64,000 bases of DNA, taken from assembly GCA_005893275.1 (NCBI GenBank), contig VBOW01000014.1, positions 94,850-158,849 of the forward strand, in the 5' to 3' direction. Positions 18,518-26,946 of this stretch are shown piece by piece. Source of the DNA: Candidatus Eisenbacteria bacterium (GTDB taxonomy: Bacteria > Eisenbacteria > RBG-16-71-46 > SZUA-252). How positions within the stretch are numbered: position 1 is the first letter of the stretch; each line of letters starts with the position of its first letter. Both the position numbers and the translations under genes were made by a program. The notes beneath the pieces were generated by a model. It was not told the DNA's origin, did not search any database, and worked only from the letters and a program-made list of their open reading frames with translations.

Positions 18518-20947
18518 TTACCCGAGGACCACGATCGTGACCCCGGTCCCTCCCTCACGAAGCTCGCCGAGGCGAAACTCCTTCACGGTCGGCTGATCCT
18601 TGAGCCAGCGCTTCATTCTCTCTCTCAGGATTCCTTTTCCCTTGCCGTGGATGATCCGGGCGCTGTCGACGCCGCCCATGATCGCGTTCTCAAGAAACAC
18701 CTCGACCGCGCGGATCGCATCGTCCGGCTCGAAGCCGCGCACGTCGATCTCCCGCGGGACATCCGGGATTTCGATCTCCTGCCGGAGCGGAGGCTTTGCC
18801 GCCCCCGCGCCGCCGAGGCGATTCGCGCCGCCGGCCGCGGCCGGCGCACCTCCCGGCCGTTCCTCGGCCTCACCCGCGTCCCGGCGAAGGGTTCCGATCG
18901 GGAGCACCGCCGTCGCGCCGCCCACCTTCACCCGGACGCGTCCATCCTGATCCGGGCTGGAAAGCACAACCCCTTCCGCCTGGAGCGCGGGCACATAGAC
19001 CCTGTCCCCCTCGCGAACCCGCTGGACCGGGACGCCGCGGTCGGACGCGGGCGCCCATTCCGTCTCGGCGTCGATCGATTCGGAAACCCGGCGCGCGAGC
19101 CCGCGCGCTTCCTCCAGCGTCTCCGAGCTCGCGCGCCGATCCGCGCGGAGCTTCCTTCGGTAGTCGTCGATCTGGCTCTCGAGCTTCCGGAGCAGGTCTC
19201 GCCTCGCTTGGAGCTCGGCCTGCTTGCGCTCACGCCGCTCCGATTCGAGCTTCGAGAGCGCTGTCTTGAGCTCCCCTTCACGCTCCGCGAGGCGGAGGCG
19301 CGTTTGCGAAAGCTCCTCCCGCTCGCGGGCAACTTCCGCTTTGAGGCGTCCCAGCTCCTCGATCAAGACGCCCAGATCGCGCTCGCCGCGCGGCAGAAGG
19401 TCCCGCGCGCGCTCGAGCACAGCGCGGTCCATGCCGAATCGCTCCGCCACCTGGATCGCGCGGCTCCTCCCCGGAACGCCGAGGATGAGCGTGAACCTCG
19501 GCTTGAGGGTCTCCTCGTCGAAGGCCATGGAGGCGTTCCTCACGCCGGCGGTCTCCTGCGCGAAGGACTTCAGGGCGCCATGGTGCGTCGTGGCCAGACA
19601 CAAGGTCTTCCGCTCGAGGAGCCGCTCGAGGATCGCCTGCCCCAGCGCGGCGCCCTCGGTCGGATCGGTTCCCGATCCCAGCTCATCCAGGAGCACGAGG
19701 CTCTGGGGGGTCGCGAGCGAGATCGCCTCGGCCACCCGGCGGAGGTGCGAGAGGAAGGTGCTCACGTCCTCCAGAAGGGACTGCTCGTCCCCGATGTCGC
19801 AGACCACGTGGTCGAACCAGGGGACGGTCGTTCCCGTGGCGGCGGGAATCGGCAGCCCCGCCATCGCGAGCAGCGCCGAGAGCCCGACCGTCTTGAGCGC
19901 GACCGTCTTTCCTCCCATATTCGGCCCGGTCACGAGGAGGAGCGGGGACCCGCGGTCCAGCTCCAAATCGAGCGGCACCGGCGCCGACTCCATCTCGCCG
20001 CGCGCGTGACGCTCGACCAGGATTGGATGCCGCGCCCCCCGGAGCCTCAAGGACCGATCGTCGGTGAGCGCGGGCAAGACGCCCCCTTGAGCCTCCGCCC
20101 ACGCCGAAACCGCCTGCGCCGCGTCCAGCCGCGCGAGGCATGCCAGGTCCCGCGCGAGCCCCTCACGGTCGCGCCGCGCGAGGGCGCTCAGCTCGCGCAG
20201 CACGCGGTTCACCTCGCCCAGCTCGTCCATGAAGAGGTCGGCGAGCTGGCTATTCGCCTCCGCGGCCTCACGCGGCTCGAGGAACACGGAGGTGCCGCTT
20301 CCCGAATAGCCGAGCGCCACGCCCGGGACCTGGCGCCTCTGGGAAGCAGGCACCGCGATCGCGTACCGGCCATCCCGCAGCGTGACGAAGCTCTCGGCGA
20401 TTCCGAGGCCACGCAGGATCGACTCGAGCTTCAGCGCGAGATGCTGGCGCAGCGTGTGAATCGAGCGCCGGATCCTGGCCAGGTCAGGGCTCGCGTCGTC
20501 CCGCACGTCGCCGGAGGGCTCGAGCGTCCGGCCCAGCTCGCGATGGAGCGCCGGAAGCGGCGTGAGCTCACCCAGGAGCCTCGAAAGCCCCGGCGTGTCC
20601 CTGCGGTTTTTTCGGAGCCATGCGTGCGCGAAGCCCGTCTGGTCGAGAAGGAGGCGCAGTTGCCATAGCTCCTCCCCGCTGAGGAGGGCACCTTCGGTTT
20701 CCAGCTGCTCGAGGAGGGACCTCACGTCGGGCGGCGCGCCGGCGGGGGGCTCATCCCCTGTCCCTATAAGCGAGATCAAATCGCCGTAAAGCTCCTGGTC
20801 TCGGCGCGCGTCGTCCAGCCGCGCCTGGCACCGGATCGCGAGCACACGCTCCCGTCCGGGGGCCGAGCGGGTCCGCCCCGCTATCGTCTCGAGGACGGCG
20901 GGGAACTCCAGAACTTGTTGCGCGTGACTCGGAGGGCCGGATTCCAA
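18518..20947 (-). CDS. mutS2: Endonuclease MutS2
   Basis: A MutS paralogue with a C-terminal Smr nuclease domain, implicated in recombination control or ribosome rescue. About 809 residues. Order: core/lever region, ATPase with Walker A LVTGPNMGGKTVALKTVG and Walker B LVLLDELGSGTDPTEGAA, a long coiled coil, a beta-barrel, and the Smr domain with IDVRGFEPDDAIRAVEVFL and RIIHGKGKGILRE. The start is uncertain: TTG at 20945-20947 directly before the conserved SHAQQVLEFPAVLETIA is the only in-frame candidate after rpsU. Sitting between rpsU and dnaG, it interrupts the usual rpsU-dnaG-rpoD order. Confidence 0.93.
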   Translation of the reverse strand: MESGPPSHAQQVLEFPAVLETIAGRTRSAPGRERVLAIRCQARLDDARRDQELYGDLISLIGTGDEPPAGAPPDVRSLLEQLETEGALLSGEELWQLRLLLDQTGFAHAWLRKNRRDTPGLSRLLGELTPLPALHRELGRTLEPSGDVRDDASPDLARIRRSIHTLRQHLALKLESILRGLGIAESFVTLRDGRYAIAVPASQRRQVPGVALGYSGSGTSVFLEPREAAEANSQLADLFMDELGEVNRVLRELSALARRDREGLARDLACLARLDAAQAVSAWAEAQGGVLPALTDDRSLRLRGARHPILVERHARGEMESAPVPLDLELDRGSPLLLVTGPNMGGKTVALKTVGLSALLAMAGLPIPAATGTTVPWFDHVVCDIGDEQSLLEDVSTFLSHLRRVAEAISLATPQSLVLLDELGSGTDPTEGAALGQAILERLLERKTLCLATTHHGALKSFAQETAGVRNASMAFDEETLKPRFTLILGVPGRSRAIQVAERFGMDRAVLERARDLLPRGERDLGVLIEELGRLKAEVAREREELSQTRLRLAEREGELKTALSKLESERRERKQAELQARRDLLRKLESQIDDYRRKLRADRRASSETLEEARGLARRVSESIDAETEWAPASDRGVPVQRVREGDRVYVPALQAEGVVLSSPDQDGRVRVKVGGATAVLPIGTLRRDAGEAEERPGGAPAAAGGANRLGGAGAAKPPLRQEIEIPDVPREIDVRGFEPDDAIRAVEVFLENAIMGGVDSARIIHGKGKGILRERMKRWLKDQPTVKEFRLGELREGGTGVTIVVLG

Positions 20948-21099
20948 GGGAACCGGGCACCCCGAGGGCTCGCGCGTACGAGAGTTTGTGATGTCTGTTC
21001 GTCCGGAAGTGCGGTGTCGGTGACGAAGCTTCGGCCCAAGTGGGTAAGCGGGAAACCGGCCCCCGCCGATCTCCCGCGTTGCTGCCGATGTCCGGAGCG

Positions 21100-21291
21100 C
21101 TACTCCGCTTTCATCCGGGCCATCATCTTTCTCTTGGCGGCGTTCAGCTTGCGCTTCCTCCGCTCGCTCGGTTTCTCGAAGTGCTGGTGACGTCGCAAAT
21201 CGGCGAGAACTCCTGCCTTCTCGCACTTCTTCTTGAACCGGCGAAGGGCACTCTCGAAGGATTCACCTTCCTTTACCCTGATGCCGGGCAT
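21100..21291 (-). CDS. rpsU: 30S ribosomal protein S21
   Basis: A small basic ribosomal protein of 63 residues with the S21 pattern: [39 protein letters not shown] and a basic tail. S21 helps mRNA base-pair at the 16S 3' end. It leads the operon rpsU-mutS2-dnaG-rpoD and has its own strong promoter 86 bases upstream. Confidence 0.97.
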   Translation of the reverse strand: MPGIRVKEGESFESALRRFKKKCEKAGVLADLRRHQHFEKPSERRKRKLNAAKRKMMARMKAE

Positions 21292-21376
21292 CCTATGAAT
21301 CGCCTCCTAACCCTGGTTTGGGTCCGCTTGGTCCTCCGTTACTGCCTAGGTGGGCAGCATACGCCTAACACTAATC

Positions 21377-21405
21377 AAGATACCCCGAGCGGGAGGGTCT
21401 GTCAA
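21377..21405 (-). promoter_or_regulatory. Strong sigma-70-type promoter of rpsU operon
   Basis: On the minus strand TTGACA (21400-21405), a 17-base spacer and TATCTT (21377-21382). The leader of about 75 bases contains a small hairpin, CTGCC/GGCAG at 21342-21357, close to the rpsU ribosome-binding site GGAGG. Confidence 0.75.
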
Positions 21406-21422
21406 CACAAAGCTAACTCCCA

Positions 21423-22154
21423 TCATCGCAGTGAGTTCCGCGCCAAGCTAATGAGGGCCAACGCCGCGGTCTCGGTGGTTAACCTGCTAGGACCTAATGA
21501 GATAACTGAAAAATGCTCGGCCTGGAGCAATCGGCGCTCCTCGCTGGCAAATCCCCCCGGAGGCCCAACCGCCAGCGTGACAGGATCTTCCGAGCTTCTC
21601 ACGAGGGCCATGGCCGGTTCCCCCCCTTCGGGATCGGCGGCGAAGCGGAGCCCCGATGGCAGATGCCTCAGGGCCTCGCCGAGGGAGCCGGACGAGCGGA
21701 TCTCGGGAAGCCGGGTCCGGAGGGATTGCTTGAGCCCGGCCCGGGCGATCCGGCCGAGCCGCGAGAGGCGCTGCGCTTTGAGGGCCCCCCGCCCGCTCCG
21801 CTCGCAGACGACGAAGTCGAAGGCGCTCACCCCGAGCGGAACGCCGTGCGCCACGACCTGCTCGACATCGCCCGAGGCCGGCAGGCCCACCAAGGCCACG
21901 ATGGTGCGCGCGAGCTCGCCCACTCCCTCACGGCGTCCCACGATCCTGCCAATGGCGGCGCGACGCTCGGTCGACTCGAGCACACACTCGAAGTAGGAGC
22001 CTTCCCCGTCGATCGCCTGAAACGGCGTCCCGGCTTTGGCGCGATGTACGTGGAGGAGGTGGTGCGATTCCTCGGGGCTCAGCTTCAAGCGATCCGACCC
22101 GACGGAGGCCGGGTCCACCCAGAACAGGGTGTCCGGGCGCCGGCGCTCGACCAA
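21423..22154 (-). CDS. rsmE: 16S rRNA (uracil1498-N3)-methyltransferase
   Basis: A 243-residue SPOUT-class methyltransferase that modifies U1498 of 16S rRNA. N-terminal PUA-like part (LSPEESHHLLHVHRAKAG); the C-terminal knot shows VGPPGGFASEERRLLQ and SLGPSRLTTETAALALISL, equivalent to the family GPEGGF...LG..ILR.ETA motif. Leu-Thr replaces the usual Leu-Arg before TETA. It follows dnaJ by one base, so it lies in the heat-shock operon, as in many bacteria. Confidence 0.9.
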   Translation of the reverse strand: MVERRRPDTLFWVDPASVGSDRLKLSPEESHHLLHVHRAKAGTPFQAIDGEGSYFECVLESTERRAAIGRIVGRREGVGELARTIVALVGLPASGDVEQVVAHGVPLGVSAFDFVVCERSGRGALKAQRLSRLGRIARAGLKQSLRTRLPEIRSSGSLGEALRHLPSGLRFAADPEGGEPAMALVRSSEDPVTLAVGPPGGFASEERRLLQAEHFSVISLGPSRLTTETAALALISLARNSLR

Positions 22155-22155
22155 T

Positions 22156-23298
22156 TCAGCCGCCGTTCCGCGGACGGTGCGGTGGCGGAACCTTGGCTTC
22201 GGGCAGCTCCTCCAATTCCATGAAGAGCTTCCTGCCGCGCTCCGAGGGCTTGGTCGGGGTGTGGACGGTCACCTGGACGAGGAGGTCGCCCGAGCCGGCG
22301 CGCTTGAGGCTCTTGAGACCCTTGCCGCGCAACCGAAGCACCTGACCCGACTGGATCCCCTGCGGGATATCCACCTTGGCCCTGCCCCCGAGCGTGGGCA
22401 CTTCGATTTTTCCGCCGAGCGCCGCGCGGGCAATGCTGATCGGGACCTCGACGATGAGGTCCTCGCCGTCCCGCGCGAAAACCGGATGCTCGATTTCCTC
22501 GATGTGGGCGATGAGATCCCCCGCCGGCCCGCCGCGGACCCCCGCGTCGCCCAGCCTCCGAAGCGGGATGTAGTTTCCGGTCATCACACCGGGCGGCACG
22601 CGGATCGTGATCTCTTCTTGAACCCGGACGCGCCCTTCGCCGGAGCACGTGGGGCACGGATCCTCGATCACCGCTCCCTCGCCTTGGCATCGGTCGCACG
22701 TGGTCACGCTGATGAGCTGGCCGAAGAGCGACCTTTGCACGGCGCGGACCTGGCCCGAGCCGCCGCAGACGGGGCACGTGCGCTTCGAGGTGCCCGCCTT
22801 CGCCCCGGTGCCGCCGCACACCGCGCAGGTTCCCATGCGACGGATCTTGATCCGCTTCTCCACGCCGGTGGCGATCTCCTCCAGCGTGAGTGGAAGGCGG
22901 ATTTCAAGGTTCCGCCCGCGGCGCTCGCTCGGGCCGGCGCGCCGCCCGCCCATCTGCGACTCGAATACCTCCCCGAACCCGCCCCCCATACCTCCGAAGT
23001 CGCGCATGAACGCGCGCAGGGCGTCCGCGAGGTCGAAGCCTTCGAACTCGGCCCCTCCCCCGCCGGCGGGGGCGCCCGCGGCGTGTCCGAACCGGTCGTA
23101 GCGCGCGCGCTTTTCGGGATCGTGGAGGACTTCGTACGCCTCGGCGACCTCCTTGAAGCTCTCTTCGGCCTTCTTATCGCCTGGATTTCGGTCCGGGTGG
23201 AATTTCATCGCGAGCTGCCGGTAGGCCTTCTTGAGCTCGTCGTCCGTCGCCGTACGGGGAACGCCCAAGATCTCGTAATAATCCCGGCGCGTCGTCAG
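22156..23298 (-). CDS. dnaJ: Chaperone DnaJ, likely CTG start
   Basis: Hsp40 co-chaperone of DnaK, 380 residues. The J-domain has [20 protein letters not shown] and [11 protein letters not shown] (HPD motif). A Gly/Phe-rich segment follows, then four CxxCxGxG zinc motifs ([32 protein letters not shown]) and the C-terminal substrate domains. The conserved N-terminus extends ten codons past the first TTG. The only plausible start there is CTG at 23296-23298, which has GGAGG 7 bases upstream and overlaps the grpE stop as CTGA. Confidence 0.95.
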   Translation of the reverse strand: MTTRRDYYEILGVPRTATDDELKKAYRQLAMKFHPDRNPGDKKAEESFKEVAEAYEVLHDPEKRARYDRFGHAAGAPAGGGGAEFEGFDLADALRAFMRDFGGMGGGFGEVFESQMGGRRAGPSERRGRNLEIRLPLTLEEIATGVEKRIKIRRMGTCAVCGGTGAKAGTSKRTCPVCGGSGQVRAVQRSLFGQLISVTTCDRCQGEGAVIEDPCPTCSGEGRVRVQEEITIRVPPGVMTGNYIPLRRLGDAGVRGGPAGDLIAHIEEIEHPVFARDGEDLIVEVPISIARAALGGKIEVPTLGGRAKVDIPQGIQSGQVLRLRGKGLKSLKRAGSGDLLVQVTVHTPTKPSERGRKLFMELEELPEAKVPPPHRPRNGG

Positions 23299-23942
23299 AA
23301 CTCAACCTCCCCGGCGCCCGGCGCCGCGTTCCCTTCCATTCCTTGCGCGGACCGGTTGGGCGCGGGCGATCCCGCAACGACGACCTGGGCGTGGCGCAGC
23401 ACGCGTCCTTTGAAGAGGTATCCCGGAACCAGCACCTCGAGCACCGTGCCGAGCGGATGGCTTCCGCTCGGCCGTTGCGCCTTCGCGTCGTGAAGCTCGG
23501 GATCGAACCGCTCCCCCAACGCCCGGATCTCCTCCACCCCCTCCTTCTCGAGCGTTTGCCAGAGACGGTCGCGGATCAGGAGGACGCCGGAGCGAAAAGG
23601 ATCCCCTTCGCGATCTTTGGATGCCTCGAGCGACCGGTCGATGTCATCGAGGACCGGGAGGATGCCGCGGAGCCACGATTCCCGCGCCGCGAGGACGGCC
23701 GTCTCCATGTCCTGCTTGCGGCGACGGTTCATGTTGGTGAGCTCGGCGAGCGCGCGCATCAGCTCGTCTTCCCGCGCGCGCGCGCGCTCGAGCTCGGCGA
23801 AGAGCCGCGCGGGATCCTCCACGAGCGCTGGCCTCGGCCCCTCGGCCGCCGCGGGCGTCCCTGTCTCGGGGGCCTTCGCGCGCCCCTCCGGCGCGATCTC
23901 GACGTCCGGGTGCTCGGGTGTCTGATCCTTTTTCCGATTCAT
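23295..23942 (-). CDS. grpE: Nucleotide exchange factor GrpE
   Basis: DnaK nucleotide exchange factor, 215 residues. An acidic, low-complexity N-terminus is followed by a coiled coil ([20 protein letters not shown]) and the GrpE signature region: [37 protein letters not shown] and [20 protein letters not shown]. An extended Pro/Gly-rich tail follows the domain. The ATG overlaps the hrcA stop (ATGA). Confidence 0.96.
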   Translation of the reverse strand: MNRKKDQTPEHPDVEIAPEGRAKAPETGTPAAAEGPRPALVEDPARLFAELERARAREDELMRALAELTNMNRRRKQDMETAVLAARESWLRGILPVLDDIDRSLEASKDREGDPFRSGVLLIRDRLWQTLEKEGVEEIRALGERFDPELHDAKAQRPSGSHPLGTVLEVLVPGYLFKGRVLRHAQVVVAGSPAPNRSAQGMEGNAAPGAGEVEF

Positions 23943-24967
23943 GCGAAATCCGCGAGCCGGTCCCCCACGTAGGATACGAGCGAAAGGAGTCTAGGATACG
24001 GCATGCGGACCGGCCCCAGCACGCCCAACGATCCGTGGAGCCGGCTCGACGCGATCCCGGTGCCGACGAGCGAGCAGGCCCGCATCGGCCCCTCCCCCAG
24101 CTCGCGGCCGATCGTCACCCGGGCGCCTCCGGTACCCGTGAAGGCGCCCAGGGCGCGCGTCAAAGGCTCCGGCTCGGCGAGCAGCGCCACGAGGCCGCGG
24201 AGGCGATCTGCGGACTGAAACTCCGGCTGCGAGGCGATGTTCTCGGCGCCCCCGATGCGGACCTCGGGGCGTCTCAGCGTCTCGAGCAACTTGCACGTTC
24301 GGCGGAGCGCGTCGACGATCAGCGGCGCCGCGGGCGCGGGTGCTTCCTCGCGCGCGGCGCGGGCCACCGCCGCGCATGCGGCGGGGTCCCGAATGGGCAA
24401 ACGCTCGGCGATCCATCGCACCGCGAGCCGGAGGGTCGCCGCGTCGCCCCCCCCGGACGGCCGCCAGGTCGTGGAGGAAACGCGCTCGCCGCGCTCCCCG
24501 AGCGCGAGAAGGATCACCCCCTCCTCGAGCGCGACCAGATCGAGGCTCTGGACGATCGGCAGCTCCACCCACGGCCGCACGGCCACCATCGCGAGCTGTC
24601 CCGAGCTCTTCGCCAGGACTCGGGTCGCGAGCCCTTGGAGGTCTTCGGCGGCCGGAGCGCGGCGATCGAGAGCCTTGTCCAGCGCGCGTTTCGTCGCCGG
24701 CGCGATCGGCTCGGGCTCGATCAGCGAATCGACGTAGTAGCGATAGCCGGTCTCGGTGGGTACGCGGCCGGCCGATGTGTGCGGATGATCCAGGAGGCCT
24801 TCTGCCTCGAGGCGTTTCATCGCGTTTCGGATGGTCGCTGGAGAGATGCTCAAGTGGTACGCCATGCGGACATACTGCGAGCCGACCGGCTCTGCCCTCA
24901 TGACGTGGCTCTCTACCACGAATTTGAGGATCCGGCGATGCCGCTCGTCCAGGTCGGGCCTAACCAT
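23939..24967 (-). CDS. hrcA: Heat-inducible transcription repressor HrcA
   Basis: Represses heat-shock genes through CIRCE operators; 342 residues. An N-terminal winged helix (RHRRILKFVVESHVMRAEPV; LSISPATIRNAMKRLEAEGL; HPHTSAGRVPTETGYRYYVD) is followed by the inserted dimerisation and GAF-like domains. First gene of hrcA-grpE-dnaJ-rsmE, with a CIRCE site starting 13 bases before its ATG, so it should repress itself. dnaK is not in this operon. Confidence 0.96.
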   Translation of the reverse strand: MVRPDLDERHRRILKFVVESHVMRAEPVGSQYVRMAYHLSISPATIRNAMKRLEAEGLLDHPHTSAGRVPTETGYRYYVDSLIEPEPIAPATKRALDKALDRRAPAAEDLQGLATRVLAKSSGQLAMVAVRPWVELPIVQSLDLVALEEGVILLALGERGERVSSTTWRPSGGGDAATLRLAVRWIAERLPIRDPAACAAVARAAREEAPAPAAPLIVDALRRTCKLLETLRRPEVRIGGAENIASQPEFQSADRLRGLVALLAEPEPLTRALGAFTGTGGARVTIGRELGEGPMRACSLVGTGIASSRLHGSLGVLGPVRMPYPRLLSLVSYVGDRLADFA

Positions 24968-24979
24968 AGGTCGGGTTGG

Positions 24980-25006
24980 TTGGCACTCGCAGACGTCAAG
25001 TGCTAA
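24980..25006. promoter_or_regulatory. CIRCE operator (HrcA binding site)
   Basis: TTGGCACTC, a 9-base spacer, then AAGTGCTAA. This is the consensus TTAGCACTC-N9-GAGTGCTAA with one change per half-site. It lies between the promoter and the hrcA start. Confidence 0.93.
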
Positions 25007-25016
25007 CCCGGGCCGA

Positions 25017-25046
25017 ACGCTATCAGCCCTGGGGCTTTGGTGTCAA
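25017..25046 (-). promoter_or_regulatory. Probable promoter of the hrcA operon
   Basis: TTGACA (25041-25046), an 18-base spacer and TAGCGT (25017-25022) on the minus strand. The start point would fall near the edge of the CIRCE operator, fitting repression by HrcA. The -35 box overlaps the hemW stop. Confidence 0.55.
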
Positions 25047-26245
25047 GCGGAAGGGGTATGCGATGACACCGCAGCGCCTTGCGGCGGACCTCCGGGGCCG
25101 GGCGGATCGGTCCGCGCGAAGAGCTCGCTCGCGAGGTCGTGCGCGAGGAAGAGCCCCTGATCGCTCGGCCGGAGGCGCCCGGGGGGCGAGGCTTGGACCG
25201 CATGCCCCTCCTCGGCCCAAAGCCTCCACGCCGCGATCTTCGCGTCGGAAAATCGCGCGAGATGCCGTGAGACCCTAAGCCCTCGAGCCCTTCGCAGCCC
25301 GAGGAAGATCGCCTCCTCCGATGCCTCGGTCTCGGAGAGCACGCGTTGCTCCACCCGGGGCAGCTCCCCGGATTCCACGCGATCGAAGTAGCGCGGGATC
25401 GACTCTTCGTTCCGCCAGCGGGAGCGGCCGTCGAAGGAATGCGCGCCGGGGCCAAGGCCGAGATAGGGCCGTCTCGTCCAATACCCCTCGTTGTGACGCG
25501 AGCGATATCCCGGCAGGGCGAAGTTCGAGACCTCGTAATGCCGGTAGCCCGCGCCCGTGAGGATCGCGACCAGGTCCTCATAGCGGCGGAACACCTCTTC
25601 CTCGCCGGGAACCGTGACCGCGCCGCGCTCCGCCTTGGCGTGAAGCGGGGTTCCCTCCTCGAGCTGGAGCGGATAGGCTGAGACGTGCGGCACGCCCAGC
25701 CCCACGAGCCGCCTGAGGCCCGCGCGGAATCCCTCCGCCGTCTCGCCGGGGACGCCGTACATGAGATCGATCGAGACGTTCCGAAACCCCGCCCGCCGGG
25801 TGAGCGCCAGCGCGCGGAGGGCGGATTCCGCGGTGTGGATGCGGCCCAGGGAGCGGAGCGCCGCGGCCTCGAGCGACTGGACGCCGAGGCTCAGGCGGCC
25901 TACGCCCCCCTCGAACAGGATCGACAGCTTCTCCGGAGTGAGCCCCTCGGGGTTCGCCTCGACCGTGAACTCGCGCACGCGGCTCAGATCCCACGCCCCG
26001 CGGATCCAGGCGAGAAACCGGCCGAGCGCCGCGGGCGAAAGCGCGGTGGGCGTGCCCCCGCCCACGTAGATCGTCCGCGGCCGGCTCCACGCCCCGCCAT
26101 CCGCCGGCTGCGCGCGCTCCCATTCGCGGACGAGCGCCGCGAGAAGCCGTTCCGGCTCCGCGTGGTGCAGCGGCGCCTTCACGAAATCGCAATAGGGGCA
26201 AATGCTGCGGCAGTAAGGCAGATGGATGTAGAGGCCGTATTCCAC
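25043..26245 (-). CDS. hemW: Radical SAM protein HemW (heme chaperone, CPO-like)
   Basis: A 400-residue radical-SAM protein of the oxygen-independent coproporphyrinogen-oxidase-like group. The cluster motif CRSICPYCDF (CX3CX2C) follows YGLYIHLPY. Other motifs are RTIYVGGGTPTAL, EFTVEANPEGL, GRLSLGVQSLE and VSIDLMYGVPGET. HemW members deliver heme rather than oxidise coproporphyrinogen; assignment to HemW is by general resemblance. GTG start at 26243-26245; the CTG two codons upstream is an alternative that would overlap the lepB stop. Confidence 0.9.
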   Translation of the reverse strand: MEYGLYIHLPYCRSICPYCDFVKAPLHHAEPERLLAALVREWERAQPADGGAWSRPRTIYVGGGTPTALSPAALGRFLAWIRGAWDLSRVREFTVEANPEGLTPEKLSILFEGGVGRLSLGVQSLEAAALRSLGRIHTAESALRALALTRRAGFRNVSIDLMYGVPGETAEGFRAGLRRLVGLGVPHVSAYPLQLEEGTPLHAKAERGAVTVPGEEEVFRRYEDLVAILTGAGYRHYEVSNFALPGYRSRHNEGYWTRRPYLGLGPGAHSFDGRSRWRNEESIPRYFDRVESGELPRVEQRVLSETEASEEAIFLGLRRARGLRVSRHLARFSDAKIAAWRLWAEEGHAVQASPPGRLRPSDQGLFLAHDLASELFARTDPPGPGGPPQGAAVSSHTPSA

Positions 26246-26247
26246 GG

Positions 26248-26922
26248 TCAGCGCACCGGGTGGAAGAGGCGGTTGAACCGAGGCATGCTCCTCTCGGCGT
26301 CCCACGACCAGTAGAGGATCATCGCCTTCCCCTTGATCAGATTCAGCGGGAGCGGGCCCCAGAAGCGGCTGTCGTGACTGTTGTCGCGGTTGTCCCCCAT
26401 CATGAAGATGTGCCCCTTCGGCACGACGAAGGGGCCGAAGTTGTCCCGTCCGCTGATCTCTCGAGGCAGAATCCGCTCGTCGGAGTGGATGACGTAGGGC
26501 TCCCTCTGGGGGGTGCCGTCGACGTAGAGCACCTTGTCCTTGATCTCGATCGTCTGGCCCTCCACCGCCACGCATCGTTTGATGAAGTCCCGGCTGGGGT
26601 CGTCGGGGTAGCGGAACACGATGACGTCCCCTCGGTGCGGCTGCCGGATCGCCGGGAAGCGGTAATAGACGATTCGATGGCCCGCGAGGCCGATGTCGAT
26701 CTCGGAGCCGTAGACGAGCTTGTTCACGAAGAGAAAGTCTCCGACCAGAAGCGTGTTCTCCATCGAGCCGGTCGGGATGCGGAACGCCTGGACGACGAGC
26801 CCGCGGATCACCACCGTGAGCAGAACGGCGAGGACGATCGCTTCGACGTATTCCCGCAGCGTGGACTTGGTTCGAGCGGCACGCCTCGACTTCGCTTTGG
26901 TCGCCACCCTCGCGCTCTCCAT
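26248..26922 (-). CDS. lepB: Signal peptidase I
   Basis: A membrane serine protease that removes signal peptides; 224 residues. After a basic N-terminus there is one transmembrane helix (EAIVLAVLLTVVIRGLVVQA), then the Ser/Lys dyad: IPTGSMENTLLVGDFLFVNK has the nucleophile Ser and DFIKRCVAVEGQ the Lys. The box E motif is MMGDNRDNSHDSRFWGPLP. The ATG at 26920-26922 is preceded by GGAGG at 7 bases; an in-frame start five codons upstream lacks one. Downstream of lepA. Confidence 0.96.
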   Translation of the reverse strand: MESARVATKAKSRRAARTKSTLREYVEAIVLAVLLTVVIRGLVVQAFRIPTGSMENTLLVGDFLFVNKLVYGSEIDIGLAGHRIVYYRFPAIRQPHRGDVIVFRYPDDPSRDFIKRCVAVEGQTIEIKDKVLYVDGTPQREPYVIHSDERILPREISGRDNFGPFVVPKGHIFMMGDNRDNSHDSRFWGPLPLNLIKGKAMILYWSWDAERSMPRFNRLFHPVR

Positions 26923-26946
26923 TCGATCACCTCCCACGGGAAGCCC

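Noticed and set aside
17699..20668. A 989-codon open frame on the plus strand opposite dnaG and mutS2
   Set aside because: It is an antisense artefact of high GC content: Arg/Leu/Asp-rich composition, no motifs, and both genes on the other strand are certain.
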